Of a stretch of 64,000 nucleotides of DNA, positions 35,204-50,924 are shown piece after piece. Where the stretch lies: the NCBI GenBank assembly GCA_036971475.1, contig JBAIZL010000002.1, positions 165,390,714 to 165,454,713 on the forward strand, written 5' to 3'. Each line of letters opens with the position of its first letter. The stretch's first letter is position 1. The notes under the pieces were generated by a model. The model did no database searches. It saw only the letters and a program-made list of their open reading frames with translations, and had not been told where the DNA came from. The translations under genes were made by a program, and so were the position numbers. This DNA is from Prosapia bicincta. Taxonomy: Eukaryota; Arthropoda; Insecta; Hemiptera; Cercopidae.

Positions 35204-36628
35204 AACCTGCGTAAATTAATACTTACAGAACTACAATGGAAATTTTAAATCCGATGAGAAGTAGTAAATATAAATACAGTACAATAAGCAGATATTTCAA
35301 TAAATTGTTAAATGTGAAGCTATTTTTCAAGTGCGGTGAATTTTCATTGATTGAATAAGTAGGAACAAACCAAAAATAAATAGAAGAAAGGTCAACATTC
35401 AAGTAGAAAGCACACAGAAAATATACTAAAAGTTAAATGTATGAAGAACATAAAGAATAAGATAATCGCCTAGATCCAAAATTTAAAAATTTATAAATCC
35501 GTGTAAACAAATAAAGGAAATTAATTATCTACACTAAAGTAAGGGTATGCCATATTTAAAACTGTAGTTATTTACAAAGTAGCCTTTTGATATACGAAAA
35601 CTTAATCATTTTAATTTTATTAATATATGATTTGGATAATAACTTGAAGCAATTGTGGCGTAAATGTTTATAATAAATAAAAACAACCTCTTACTACAAA
35701 TTCAACAATTTTTATTTTAACCTAATGTACATTTCGATTACAAAGTAATCATCTATATTTTATTACTAGTTTCTGATAGTATTATCAATAACACTTTGGA
35801 GAATTTAAAATGATTTTCAACCCATTTTCATTAGTCTCTACAGTACTCAACTTAACAATTTGAAGGGTGTAAAAGTGAACACCCTTGATTGAATAAATAA
35901 AAACACTTCTGTTTCTTAAAGACACGTCTTTACAGGAGCAGATAATATTGGAGGAATCACAATTTATTTACTTTATAAATATTGTTGTATTAGAATATGT
36001 TTACACTCTAGTTCTATATACAAAGTATTTACAAACCCACGTCACATTCACACCGTTGGGACACGTATACATGTCTTTCTATTAGGAGTTAAAACACTTA
36101 TCGCAACAGTCAGCTGTTATTTAACAGTCAATCAGAAAACGTGATTGTAGACTTTTCTTTACTTTAAAATATTTCTTTTACGTGAAAAGTTTACTTTTTG
36201 GTATACACTCTAGGGTACTAAATTCACAGATTAGTTTCATTATATATATTATTGGTCCTGATTTTCGCGCCCCTTCAACATTTTTTTGTTGTTAATTCTG
36301 GTATCTGAGGCACCCTCAGCGCCCACTGTCCTGCAACTATCTTCTCAAGTTAAGTCAAACTTTGAGTCTAAATATAGAAAGATATCTTTAGAACTAGATA
36401 CAGTATAAATGCTTGTAGATATCACTTGTAAGTGTTTAATGTTATCGTTTTACAATTTTTAAATCTGGGCGAAATAATAATTTCATGGGTAATAAGTGAT
36501 GTGACAATGTGTGTCGAAAATGTATTTTAAAAATTACATAAATTATTTCTGGTAACACACAGACACAAGCACTTATTTTTAACGAGTGCTTTATTTCGTA
36601 CAAATGTCAATGTTGTTTTTGAAAAAAT
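35204..36628. other. AT-rich gene-free stretch
   Basis: Nothing recognisable. Confidence 0.5.
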
Positions 36629-36890
36629 AATGAAATTAAATAAGTTTTACAATTGAGCAGAAATTATATTAGAAAAATGTATCAAATTTTAGAGTTCCAA
36701 AACTCAAATAGATACGTCTGAAGTATACAGTGATATGCGTTTGTTAAAAGGCAACCGTGCAAACGCCAAAGGTAAACATACCGTGTTTAAGCACAGAGCT
36801 ACGGTTTGCATTCGAGATCAAGAACTGCGGACTACACGTCTGTTTGTGACAGGAAACGAGCTAAAAACGAGTCCCGTGATAAAATCTGTT
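36629..36890 (+). repeat. Dispersed repeat copy 2 with conserved coding stretch
   Basis: 36629-36809 matches the reverse complement of 1-180. The frame starting at the ATG at 36735 reads MRLLKGNRANAKGKHTVFKH, then VCIRDQELRTTRLFVTGNEL and KTSPVIK before turning into background. Basic and Thr-rich, no recognised domain. The shared part is also open in copy 1. The reading continues open into an (AT)n tract, which is not coding evidence. Confidence 0.55.
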
Positions 36891-36972
36891 TTTTTATTTT
36901 TACTCGTTGTTAATTTACACTTTTTTTTACTTTACCCCAAACTTAAAATATCGTTACATATTTTAGAATTAC

Positions 36973-36975
<3 letters not shown>

Positions 36976-37056
<81 letters not shown>
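36976..37056. repeat. (TA)n microsatellite
   Basis: About 80 bases of pure TA. Confidence 0.97.
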
Positions 37057-37059
<3 letters not shown>

Positions 37060-38130
37060 TATATATTAGAAAATCAATATCAAGTAACTTCTATATAAAC
37101 TCGATTAAAAAAATCAAATCATCATAAATGCTATACTATTTATGTATTTGAATTATCAACAAAACGTAATATTCTTTAAATATTTCATTTCGATGTGCAG
37201 TTATGCAGTATGTGCAGTAAGTTAAAACCTTATTATAAGTTAGTTTTATTCGAATAATTATTATATTAATCATGAAGAGTAGGTCTACTAAACTCTTACC
37301 TTTCTAAACAAATTCTAAATTAACACCATAGTTCCCACGGTCGATGATAATATATTGCTTATAAAAAACATGAAGTAAAAAAATATTTTAACATTTATTG
37401 GTCACTGAATGTAAACATTACAATTCGTACTGAAATAAAATGAATACATTTCTGATTTCTTTTATCAAACAAAAATACAGTTAACAAATAAAACCAATTA
37501 ACAAAAAATCTTTTGCAAAGGTTTTGAGAACATATTTAAATTGATATTATTAAAAAATTATATTCTGTCATCAAACTATTATTATGATTGTATCCAGCGT
37601 GAAGATCCAAATAAACAAGTCTGCCATTTTGCACTGAAATTTACGTATGAAGCACTAGATCCCCCCCCCCAAAACATTGGAAACTTACAGTCTTTATCCA
37701 CTTTAGAAAGGCAGAGCCAGATTACATCAAGGTACTGACCCAAAGTAGGACAGGTTTAGGCTTTATACAAAATGCTTAGGCTACAGTAAACTTTACTGTT
37801 AAACCTTTCCGTTTCCTACTCCATTGCAGAACCAAATTCACGTAGATTAATGTTATGGTACCTAATATTTCATGTTTGCGGCCGATGTTTCCGCTTATGT
37901 TTGCCGAACAAGTGAACTTATCGTGTTTCCTGCGTAAGTACTTGGGTAATTAATAAAATATTTTTCCTATGCTGGTAAGAAAGAATGCGACCTGCTAGGA
38001 GAAATGTGGTAACACTGTCTTACCTATCAAATCCCCCTTTCTCTCTTTCCCCACCACTTCCGGCTCGCTACATTGCTCTGTGCCGGGCTAGCAGCCTTCA
38101 AAGTTGGGGCTTCCTATTGCTGTTACCGCC
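37057..38130. other. AT-rich spacer leading into the mariner remnant
   Basis: No gene recognised. The part from about 37970 becomes G+C-richer and may be mariner 5' UTR; terminal repeats were not identified. Confidence 0.45.
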
Positions 38131-39075
38131 AGCGAAATTCGTGCTGTGATATGCTTTTTTAAATGCAAAACGGATCTCCTCTATTGTTATTTATCGTCAG
38201 TTAATCAAAGATTATGGCGAAAAGTGTATATCTGTTCAACATGCTCGCAAATGGTGTAGAGAATTCAGTGAAGGCAGCACGAAAATTCTTATGAAGACCA
38301 GAGCGGAACGACTACAGTTTCAGACGGAATTGTTAATAAAGTTTAAAGAATATTGCTTGGAGATTAGAGGATTGATATTTACAATCTTGCTTTGCATATA
38401 CCTGAGACTTCTAACACCACAATTCATAACATATTAACCAACAAATTAGGCTACCACAAAGGTTGTGCGCAGAGTGTACCGCGGATATATACAGAAAACC
38501 ACAAAATCAACGTGTCGAATGTATCCAGCATTTTTTGCAACTATGTGAACACAACAAAAATGAATTCTTGGATTCCATTGTTATAGGCGATGAAACATGA
38601 GCGTTTCACTTTGCCCCGAAACCAAGCAGCAATCACTTAAAAGGTGTCACTCAACTTCGCCGAAGCCGAAGAAGTTTAAACAAACTCAGTCCGGGAATGT
38701 CATGGCAACTGTCTTTTGGGATAGAAAGGACGTTTGGCCTCATGGAGCAACAGTTAACAGATATGGCGACACATTACTGAGAAAACTGAGATTTGCGATC
38801 CAGAACGGCCGGAGAGGAAGATTGTCCAGTGATATGAGGCTCATTCATGACAACGCTCGACCTCATGTCTTGCACTAAACTCAAGAGCTGCTGACAGATT
38901 TTGGCTAAACTATTGCACCCCCTCCCTTTAGTCCGGACCTAGCCCCAAGGGATTATCATTTATTCCTTAAATTAAAGGAACACTTGGGTGGCTAATGCTT
39001 CAGTGCCTAATATGAAGTCAAGGAAGAGGTTACTCGATTCCTTAAGGGTTATATTTTCCGAAAAGTATAAAAATG
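38131..39075 (+). pseudogene. mariner-family transposase, multiply frameshifted
   Basis: The N-terminal helix-turn-helix region is readable as EIRAVICF, then YRQLIKDYGEKCISVQHARK and WCREFSEGSTKI. The catalytic region gives FLDSIVIGDET with TGA replacing the usual Trp, then (next frame) PETKQQSLKRCHSTSPKPKK, GNVMATVFWD, LIHDNARPH and PPFSPDLAPRDYHLFLKLKE. These are the hallmark DET, HDNARPH and SPDLAP.D blocks of DD34D mariner transposases. Stops and frameshifts occur throughout and one residue seems missing between the second and third Asp, so it is dead. Family assignment is secure. Confidence 0.93.
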
Positions 39076-39154
39076 CCTACAAAATTTATTAAATTTAAAA
39101 ACATTACAAATCCAATAATTAATAAAATTACTTAAAAACGAAAGACATATACAG

Positions 39155-39212
39155 AGAAAGAAAAAAAGAGAAAGGAAGAAAAAGAGAGAGAGAGAGAAAG
39201 AGAGAGAGACAA
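39155..39212. repeat. Purine-rich (GA)n/(GAAA)n tract
   Basis: AGAGAAAGAAAAAAAGAG and following GA repeats. Confidence 0.9.
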
Positions 39213-40109
39213 ACGCAATAAATACTTGAACTGTAATTAAAAACAATTCAAATAATGTGTTACCCGAAATCTACGTTTTGTATAATTTTCTAATGGAAAT
39301 GAATCTTCTGTAGAGAATTTAATTACGTCATTCAGCACGAGAAAGGATACCCGTATTTGGAATGAATGCAGATGTTTGAGGTAATTTAATTAGTACCCTT
39401 GTGGGGTTTAATTTCGAGAGAGATATTCAGTTTTTTTTTTTCTGGCTATATGTTCATATTTTGTATTAAAGCAATTTGCCACCTGACGTTCCTTTGTTTA
39501 AATAGGACGGGCAAGTTTAGCCACGAAAACGTTTATGTTGTTTTCTACCTCGCTATACCAAACAGAAAAATACTATCATTGCCGCAAGCCTGAATGTTGT
39601 TCATGTTATTGTGTTTTCTTTAAGGGACAACAAAGTGTTAAAATTCATTGAAATTTATATGTAGGTGCTTAAAACAACTATTCTATTGTGATTTGCTTTA
39701 TATAGTTTTGGTGATATTTTGGTCAAATATTACTCTAAATACCTCTATATTTGGATATCTATCAAAATGACACTCATATTGATAAATATGCATACCCATT
39801 ATCATATTCAACGGTCAGCAATCCTTACATTGCTGGGATCATCTAATTAGAAAATTGTTATCTTCAACTCTATCCTCAAACATAACCATTATTAGGCTTT
39901 CATGCTACTATAAATGATCAACCAGAAATCACCCTAATTCAATTACTTCTATGAGCTCACACTCTCCTTACATATATGTGTACAAATTTTCAATCGTTAA
40001 CAAAATACGTTTTTATTCAACCAATCATGTTCAAATACATTTGTTTAAATCTTTAGGGAATGAAAATTGATCGTAATACAGTTTTTTCAAATATTTATTC
40101 ATTAACTAA
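39213..40109. other. AT-rich gene-free stretch
   Basis: Nothing recognisable. Confidence 0.5.
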
Positions 40110-40210
40110 ATGTTTTTAAAGTTCAAGTCTCGGCCTGATTCTAACTGAATGACTCTATGCATGAAATTCAGCACTTTGGCACTGAGCTATCTTTTCCATA
40201 GCTAAAAATC
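40110..40210 (-). repeat. tRNA-derived SINE-like fragment
   Basis: On the minus strand GATAGCTCAGTGCCAAAGTG (A-box-like, compare TRGCnnAGTnG) is followed at tRNA-like distance by TTAGAATCAGGCC (degenerate B-box) and then GAGACTTGAACTTTAAAAAC. Spacing and order fit a tRNA head with a tail, but no intact cloverleaf is present. Confidence 0.45.
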
Positions 40211-40432
40211 AGTTATATAAAGATATATATAAATTTAAAAAAGAAAGGCCCTTCACAATATTGAAGTACTAGAAGAGATGGATAGAATGAGAAATTATAG
40301 ACTACCATCAGCTTCATTAATAAAAAATTATAATAGTAATGAATAGTAACAACAAAAATAATAGTTCAACACCAAATACCGTATGGACAGGAAAATGAAT
40401 AGTTGCATTTAAATTTGCCTTCTATTTTGCGA

Positions 40433-40930
40433 CCTAAAGCGGTGCTTTTGATTTGAAAACGCGAGAAGGGCCACTGAGTTTTCATCCAGGTCCACAAAAA
40501 ATAAAAACCGTAGCAAATTAGGTACATTTTATGGTTTTATATTGTTGTAAGTCCAAAGTGTATCTCTTGCCTTTGCTTATACAAGCCTTTCTTTTATTCT
40601 TTCATGTATTAATATGGCTGACTAATCTATCTGCCAAAGGAATTTCTTGAAAGTCATTAAAATCGTTTAGTAAAACACATGTTGAGGGACTTGATCGTTA
40701 TCTTCTTGGCATTCGACTACCTCCCGACCCTCACTTTAATGACATCTAATTTCTTGCAATATACAAAGAGTATTCGACACCATCTACATTGATGTCTAAA
40801 TTTTCTTCTACACAACTGTTATCCAAAGTTTCGCAAAAGGACCGCTTGCCCTAAGCACATCAACCTCCTCTCGTTTCGTAATATATAGTTCTATTTATAC
40901 AATCTTCTTCTTTTATGTCCACGTTAATTT
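40433..40930 (-). pseudogene. Tandem duplication unit 1 carrying a decayed acidic coding region
   Basis: First of two tandem copies (~480-bp offset). On the minus strand it encodes, in pieces, INVDIKEEDCINRTIYYETR, SCVEENLDINVDGVEYS, EDNDQVPQHV, LLNDFNDFQEIPLADRL and KRKACISKGKRYTLDLQQYK, separated by frameshifts and stops. The same pieces occur in unit 2. Protein unknown; the DIKEED-type acidic start and basic later part recall exons of nuclear proteins, which is inference. Confidence 0.5.
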
Positions 40931-41410
40931 TAACGGTGCCGTTTATTTTAAAACCAGGTTTTCATCCAGGTCCACAAAATATAGAAACCGTAGCAAATTA
41001 GGTACATTTTATAGTTTTATATTGTTGTAAGTTCAAAGTGTATTTCTTGCCTTTGCTTATACAGGCCTTTCTTTCATTCTTTTATGTAATAATTGGGCTG
41101 ACTATTCTATCTGCCAATGGAATTTCTTTAATGTCATCAAAATCGTTTAGTAAAAACACATGTTGTGGGTCTTGATCGTTATCTTCTTCACATTCGACTA
41201 CCTCCCGATCCTCACTTTATTGACTTATAATTTCTTGCAATATACTAAAACTATTCGTCACCATCACATTGATGTCTAAATTTTCTTCTACACAACTATT
41301 CGCAAATGTACCGGTTGTCCTAAGCTCATCAATCTCCTCTCGTTTCGTAATAAATAGTTCTATTTATGCAATCTTCTTCTTTTATGTCCACGTTAAATTT
41401 AATATGCACC
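40931..41410 (-). pseudogene. Tandem duplication unit 2 with the same coding remnant
   Basis: A better preserved minus-strand reading: FNVDIKEEDCINRTIYYETR, then SCVEENLDINV, EDREVVECEEDNDQDPQHVF, LLNDFDDIKEIPLADRI and KACISKGKKYTLNLQQYK. A few stops and frameshifts remain. Both units end in CACGTTAA(A/T)TTTAA followed by a similar short sequence, marking the duplication boundary. Confidence 0.52.
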
Positions 41411-44400
41411 AAAATATTTTGTAATATCTGCACAAGTTAGGTTAATGTTTAATTTACAATTGTATCACTATATATATACGTAAAACATTTAAAATTACAA
41501 ATTACAAAGTTCAAAACGTGAAAAGTGGTGCACGGATATTTCCTCTGAGATATTAGTAACATGAGAGGTAGCACGAGGACGAGTTCTCTGTGGTGTTTAC
41601 GAATCACTGACCAACAGAAACTAAATACCAACTTGTAAAACGAATGAGCCGTTATCGTTTCTAGAAAGGTGTCGCGAATTATACTGAGTTTAGTGAATGT
41701 CGATTGTGTGCTACTGTGATTATTCAACACTTTTTTACATCCACGGTGAAAAAGTGCGCTTTACCACCAATGACGGGTTAATATTGTAATACTGTCACAT
41801 GTATATAAATACTTATATGAATTGTAATTATAAAATAAAAAGTAACTAAAATAACGTTTTTCTTTGTTGACCTCAGTAGGGATTGCTAAATGTTTTTTTT
41901 TTATATTACTTGTTTATAGAAAGGGTTTCTTCAATGTTCGAAAAACATTGCCGTTTTCTTTTTTGTCCCCTTCGCCTATATTTAGTTGTTCACTATCATT
42001 TCGTCATTGATCCAATGCATCATATTTTGAAGATGTCAAATCTTCTTTTGTTTTGTAACCATCATCAAAGTTTCTGAGATAAACAAAAAAAACAACGCTG
42101 CAGATAAGCTAATTTCTTCTTTTATTTGGTCACCATCGACAAAATAAAATTTTTAATTGAAGACTAATGATTCATTACAGATTTGAGGTAATTTATTCTC
42201 CTGATTGAGATTGATCCAAAAATATCACTATTGATGAGAGTAGCTTACTTATTGGTTATAAGATAAATAGAACTACTTAAGGTAATGCATCAAAATTATT
42301 GTGAAAATTGATGCTACCTTTTCAAACATTCTCTCAACAGTGTATGTGTAATTTGCATTACAATAAATTTATTAGTGACTATTCAGGAAAAAGTTATTTA
42401 TGCAAGGTTCTAATGCTCTTTGTTTTAAACTTGAGTAGTACATTCATATAAATTAAAATTCAATAATAAACTGTATTAAAATATAACAAATTTCATTTGT
42501 ATGGCACTCGCTATATGGACATGAATTTATATTTGCTGATATATCTATAGGTTTCTAGAAAATCGTGTTTGTACTTTTAAGTTGTTTTTAAAAACGTATA
42601 TTTCTTTCATATAAATAATTGTATTGTGCTTTTTTATTTTTTATTTATTTAAAAAAAAACATTTGTTCAATCGTTTTATAAGATATATTATTATTATTTG
42701 AAGACCATAATATTAAAAACTTGTAATACAGTCGTAAACTATTATCAACGTTTTAAGACTTTATAACAGAGATTCATAAACATTCTGTTGTAAAATTCGT
42801 TTTGTTTAAGAAAGACAGCTGACAAAAATAGTTAGAAAACGACCACTCTTTCGGTATTTAATGGAATTGTCTGAAAATACCGTTGCATCTGCTTTGTTTC
42901 TCTCATTTTAGAGTCTAGAAGCTAAAGCATATTAAAAATTATAGATTTTTATTAAAATTTAAAATCAAACATTTTTTCAAATAATAAAAATCAAACATAA
43001 AAAAACAAATATTTTTTCAAAGTAGATACTGTCCTCAACATATTTGACTGATATGTACAAACTCAGTCGGGGTTTGAATAATAGATCTTGGTGTTACTGC
43101 TAATTGTGAACATAGTTCCCTTTTCGTTAATTCAGATGCCTAGTGAAGAAATAGGCTACTTTTAGATACCTACTTGCCGTACTACGTAATAAATGTTCCT
43201 ACTAATTTAAATAAACTTTAAATGGAAAAGAAAAATCTAAGTAAATTATTTGTGAGGAATGAACACTCTCAACCAAAATATTAAAAATGTTTAAACAGTT
43301 GAAAGTTAATTAAAAAGAAAGTTGAAATAAAGTGTCGAGGTTTTTATATAAATCCAAAGGCAAAGGTAAAGTCATAAATTCCAATGTTCAATCATCACGC
43401 TCTGTTGTACTATCTTCAAGGTATCTTATGCGAACCTCTATATTGTAGGAACTTGTGATTATGTGTGGAGAAGTGTCCCAGGAGGAATCTAATATACTTC
43501 ACGGGTATATTACTCACATCAACCTAATGAACAATTTGCGCAATACATTCTCTGTAGTAACTTACAGCCAGAAAACAATATCTCCTAAATTTAAATTTTC
43601 CCACTAAAATGAAGAAATGCTGTATTTCCAGCGTTAGTTATGAAGAATTTAGTTTTCACGAAGTGATGTCTTTGTTATCTGGAATAAATCTGAAATAGTC
43701 AAAAAAAAGTTATAATTAAATAAAAAGTTGTTTTGGTGAAGTTATAATTCACTAGTAAAAGGTATTCAAAGTTTTAGAGCTCTTCTTGTTGAAAAATAGG
43801 TTTTTTAAAACGATGAATAGTAATAACGAAATTAAATTTACATATATAAAAAGCAATTAAAAAATATAAGAACGATTTTCTGGCGGTTATGTTTGTAACC
43901 TATTCAATTAAGGTAAATGAAATCTCTATACCACAAATATGTTTTTTTATTTATTTAACAACTTATGTAGATTTAATTTGCATAGCAATCACCCTCAGAG
44001 TTATTTACAAAATAAATAGATACATTACTAAATAAATAAATTAAATGCCCATTTGTGTCATAGAGATTCTATTTATTTAAATTAAACATTACGCCACAAT
44101 TAAATAATATAGCTAGTCAATCCAATTTAGACCAATAATAACTACAAAATCTTTGGTTATAAGTTATTGTTTGTCTTGTAAGATAAATATATAAACAATA
44201 TTCATTGGTTAACACTTTTTCCAATGTTGAACAATATACCTGTTGAAGGTATATTCATAAGTATACAGGTTAGTTTTATCAGTGATGAAGGCAACATGGA
44301 TACGAGAAGCATGCTTTCATTATTACAATTTATGCTGCGAGAAAAATCTATACCAGCGTGTAACACACTTAAGTTTAATATAGTATAGTCAATACATTTT

Positions 44401-47400
44401 AACTACATTTAGATACAAGCAATACGTTAATAAATTATTTGTGCTCTATATTATTCAAAATCTTAAATTCACAGCATCATTCTTTACAAGCTTTGTGTAA
44501 GCATCAGATGAAAATAGTGACCAAGATTCTATATTTTTATTTCTAGAATAGTAAAAACTAATTTGGAAGTGGAAAACATAAATCCGCTGTAAAAAATAAA
44601 TTTAAAAACGTATGAATGTCTAGGCTAATAATTTAGCAAAACAGCTTTCTTCACTGAGATTTGTGAAGTAAAATGCCTCGTTATTTCTTTACAATTAATA
44701 CGCCATTATAATTTTAAAATAATATTGTTTCAATTCATATTCATATATGGTTTTAGTAATAAATAAACGTGATCGGAAAGTGTGAAAATAGACAAAGGTT
44801 TCATAATAAAACAATAAACTGGAAAATTGTACTTGTTAAACATTCGTAGTATGAAAGGAGAGAAGTATTTCACACACAAATAGTTTGTTACATATCATAG
44901 TTTTTTGCTAACAAACTATATAGTACTATGCTCTATTTTTCCGCTTTCTATTTTAAGATTTGACCGTTCTAAATAGAATATAAAATAAATATTTATTTCA
45001 TAAAATACCCATACTTCAGTTTGAGTTATCGTACGACCTAATCAAAAAGAACTCACCATTTCAAAAAGTCACTAATCCCATTGACAGGAGTCGAAGAGAC
45101 ACTAATCTCTGGCAGGAAACAATAAACCACAATCCTCATTAGAATATTCAAACTCCTAATCATTCTATTTTTTGACCCCACAGTCGATCAAAATCTTTAT
45201 AAAGAGAAAACGTTTTTAGTTAGTATTTAAAAACCGTTAACAATTTTCAGAAAAGCGACTATATTTTAACTAGTTTAATACAAATGAGAAGAAAATGACC
45301 GTTGAAAAAATTTACCGAGCAAACATAAATAGTGTTTCTTATAAGCGATATTGTGAATCCCTGAATGAGAATATTTATTGGAGAAAATAAAAACATTTTT
45401 CTGCTATTAGAAAACATAAATTGTTTTAAAAAAATGAATTGCTAAAGACAATGTCATATTAATGAATTGTTCGATTAGAGGGATTCATCTTCTTAATATT
45501 CACAGGCAGTAAGATATCATTTTAAAAAAATATTTCAGAAAGATGCATTAATAGGGGCGGAGCAGCAAATTAGCCTATTAGATTCTCGTCTTAAATCCCT
45601 CGAAATCGTAACGTTAAGGTTATTTGAAGCAATTTGCAAATGCTATTTTAAATTCATTTGAACATCTTAGGAATTAATCTAAGATCATTTGACGTTCTAA
45701 AGTGTTCTTTGATAATATAGATTGGCTTGCATCAGGTTTTGAATAAACTATCAACAAAATATATTTAAATCGGGTTTTTAATGTATAGTTTAAAAGTTAT
45801 ACTGAAATCTAAGCACTTTCTACATTTTTAACATTTCTGTTTAAATTTTAGTACATTTCTTCCATTATGTTCTTCTCTTCCTTGTCTATTAAAAAAATTC
45901 CCTAAATTAAAGTTTAATTTGATAGTTTTAGTGTAAAGGTAATAATTAAACGTTTCTGAAATTCTAAACAAAGATTGAATATTTACTATAGAGGAAAATT
46001 TAATGTTTTAAGAATAATATATTTTTGTTTCTATTATTCACAGATTTGGAATATTTAAATGTACTTTTACACTTATGTTTGTTAACAAGATAAGTAAGAC
46101 GTAAAGGAAAAATCCAATATTATACCCTGTACTCGAAACTGAACTAATAATCACTTAATAAAAACTAATATTATTTCTATTTTTTGTAATAATTCCAGAC
46201 TCAAAAGAAGATTACGAAATGTATATAAAAGTTGTGAAAAATAGACTGGTCAAAGTTATGTGACTTAGGTAACACCAAGATATAATCGAATAAAACAGTA
46301 TAATTTACATTATTCACTTTAATAAAATAATATTAACTAACACATTTAAACAATGATTTTTATTTAGTAAAACCTGCAGAAATCGTTTGAAAACTTGAAT
46401 AACAATTAAATATTACTTTTATTTTAGATTTAAGAGCTATAATTCTTGTTAAGGAGGTGCTCTCTGATGACTTAGCTACCTGTTGGGGGAGAGTACGATT
46501 CTAAGGCTAGCCCATTGGATAACTGAACAACAATTCAGGAAACAAATGTCGTCGTATTAGGTCGTTGTACGTAGTTATGATGACGTCTTATAGACAGTCA
46601 GAGGTCACGTCAATTTTTTTTGAATTATGTGTCTAAATGATTTTTGTCATCATATATGCCAATTGTTTACTTATTTATTCTTTTCCCTGATTATCTTTTA
46701 TGTAGAAAAAAAATTGTTTTTAACTGATTTACTAAAGAGTTAAAAAAAAGTTATGCGTAATGCATTCAGTAAATCTAACATGCATACAATAAAAAGTGTG
46801 TTGTATGCTTTTTTCTATATCTCTTGAGTATTGTTTCATCAAAATATATACATATTACTATAATTACATTGTATTTTAAAAATTCCACTTTTAAACACAT
46901 ATTTCTTATTTAAAATAATACAATTTGTTAAATTCTTAATTTTTATTTTTATTTGTGAATAGGTTTTATAATTTTTTTTTTTTAGATCCTATATATTTAT
47001 ATGTCCAAATTATGTATTTTTTATATTTGTCTGAACCATTATTCATTTATATGATTATTTATTGTTTATGATAGGAGGAGAACCTTATAGTAAAGGTTGT
47101 AAGTTATTGTTTTGTACATTGTAATTTTATCATAGAACCCTCTGATGATCACCTGTTCATCGAAATGTACATAGGGTTTAATCTTAGGTAATGTGTAAAA
47201 TTAGATATTATTGATTTTTTTTTGTGGTATTGGGTTTAGTGACAACATTTTTAATATAACATATTGTGCCTCTATGTTCTTTATATTGTACAAATTATCA
47301 ACCATGCCGTTGCATTAGATGCCTAATGTCCACACTGTGATAACTTACTAATTAAAAAAAAATTCTGTCGATTTATTTAAAAAACAGAAACAATATAAAT

Positions 47401-48592
47401 AAGTATCAATATTATAAAAAATTGAAAACAATATATCATGAAAACGTTTAAACAAAATATATTTCATTTATTACTTCATCGATAGTTTTTTTCATAAAAA
47501 TTATTCTTCTAACAGTTAATTAATTAATTATGTATTTACTAGTTTCGTCTATTCAAAATTTTATCGGCGATCAGCAGTGTGGATATTTTCGGTCATGTAC
47601 AATATGAAAGGCCTAAGCCTAAGCATATTGGTAGGGTTAGACTACCCACATAGATGGATAGCAACGTTTCAAGTCTAATATTGAGGGAAACGGACGTCGA
47701 TATACTTGACTGCCTCTTCGCTGTTTGGAAGTTTGCCGGTAGTATTGAGCGACGCCAGTATTTGGCGTTCCCTCTAATCGGACTTTGCTGAAAGTACAAC
47801 TGTTAATCTTAGACGTATAATTGTCAAGACAAAAACACGACATAATTAAGTACGTTCCACGTCGATACCATAAAAGCATATGTGATTACACTTATATCAT
47901 TAAAGGCAAATGTAATTGTAAAACAACTTCTGTAATTTATTTACTTTAACAATAAGTTATCATTTGATATATCTTAATTTTCCAATTAAACGTGGCGTAT
48001 CAATAATCAAAGCTAGAGAGATTGAAACACTGAAGGCAAGTGTTTGGGCAATATTCCTATAGGAAATTGGATTCATTATTTGGGAATACTGTATCTGTAA
48101 TTACACGAAAATGTTTCTCTATTCAACAAGTTTTGTATTTGAACCGCGCCAACTTCTAAATACGCCAAACATTGTTTAGTGAAATTATCTTTTGTCTTTT
48201 GTTTAACTTTGTTTATCAGTTAATGGAAATGAGAAATGTTACTGGAATTATACTCGATAAGTTTGGCTTTAAATGAAGCACACATATTGTATATTGAGCT
48301 GCATTTCAATATCTAAGCAGTGAAATGTTATTGGATATTTGATTGGACCACGCCTTTGTGTATTTCACAGTTTTGCAAGCTATTTGTACTGCCTTATACT
48401 ATTGGCCTAATGCGAAGTGACTTGTAATTACATTTCAACAAAATAAAATGTTACAACGTTGTGTATACTTTATATTTATTATATTTAAGTGAAATTTGGG
48501 CTTAAAATTTTTTTCTAATTTTAGCATATTGTTAGGTATTTATCAACACTAAATAATATCAATTACCTATATCTGTCACGTAATACAAACAC
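41411..48592. other. Long AT-rich region without recognisable genes
   Basis: 7 kb of AT-rich DNA with many stops. Slightly G+C-richer patches (41520-41760, 46440-46620, 47560-47880) have no identifiable product. It contains the short repeat at 42106-42175 (partner 17409-17475) and a hammerhead-like motif at 47135-47187, treated as a finding. Confidence 0.5.
42106..42175 (+). repeat. Short dispersed repeat shared with 17409-17475
   Basis: Contains GGTCACCATCGACAAAATAA and similar flanks. Confidence 0.6.
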
Positions 48593-48607
48593 ACAGACAC
48601 ACACATA

Positions 48608-48667
<60 letters not shown>
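48593..48667. repeat. (CA)n microsatellite
   Basis: About 75 bases of CA with early GA/TA interruptions. Confidence 0.96.

Positions 48668-50921
<2,254 letters not shown>

Positions 50922-50924
<3 letters not shown>

Noticed and set aside
41449..41730. 93-codon minus-strand ORF downstream of the tandem duplication
   Set aside because: Upstream part is slightly G+C-richer, but the residues look random and there is no second copy or motif.
47593..47879. Overlapping minus-strand ORFs in a G+C-richer patch
   Set aside because: Two overlapping frames with no recognisable features; neither can be preferred.
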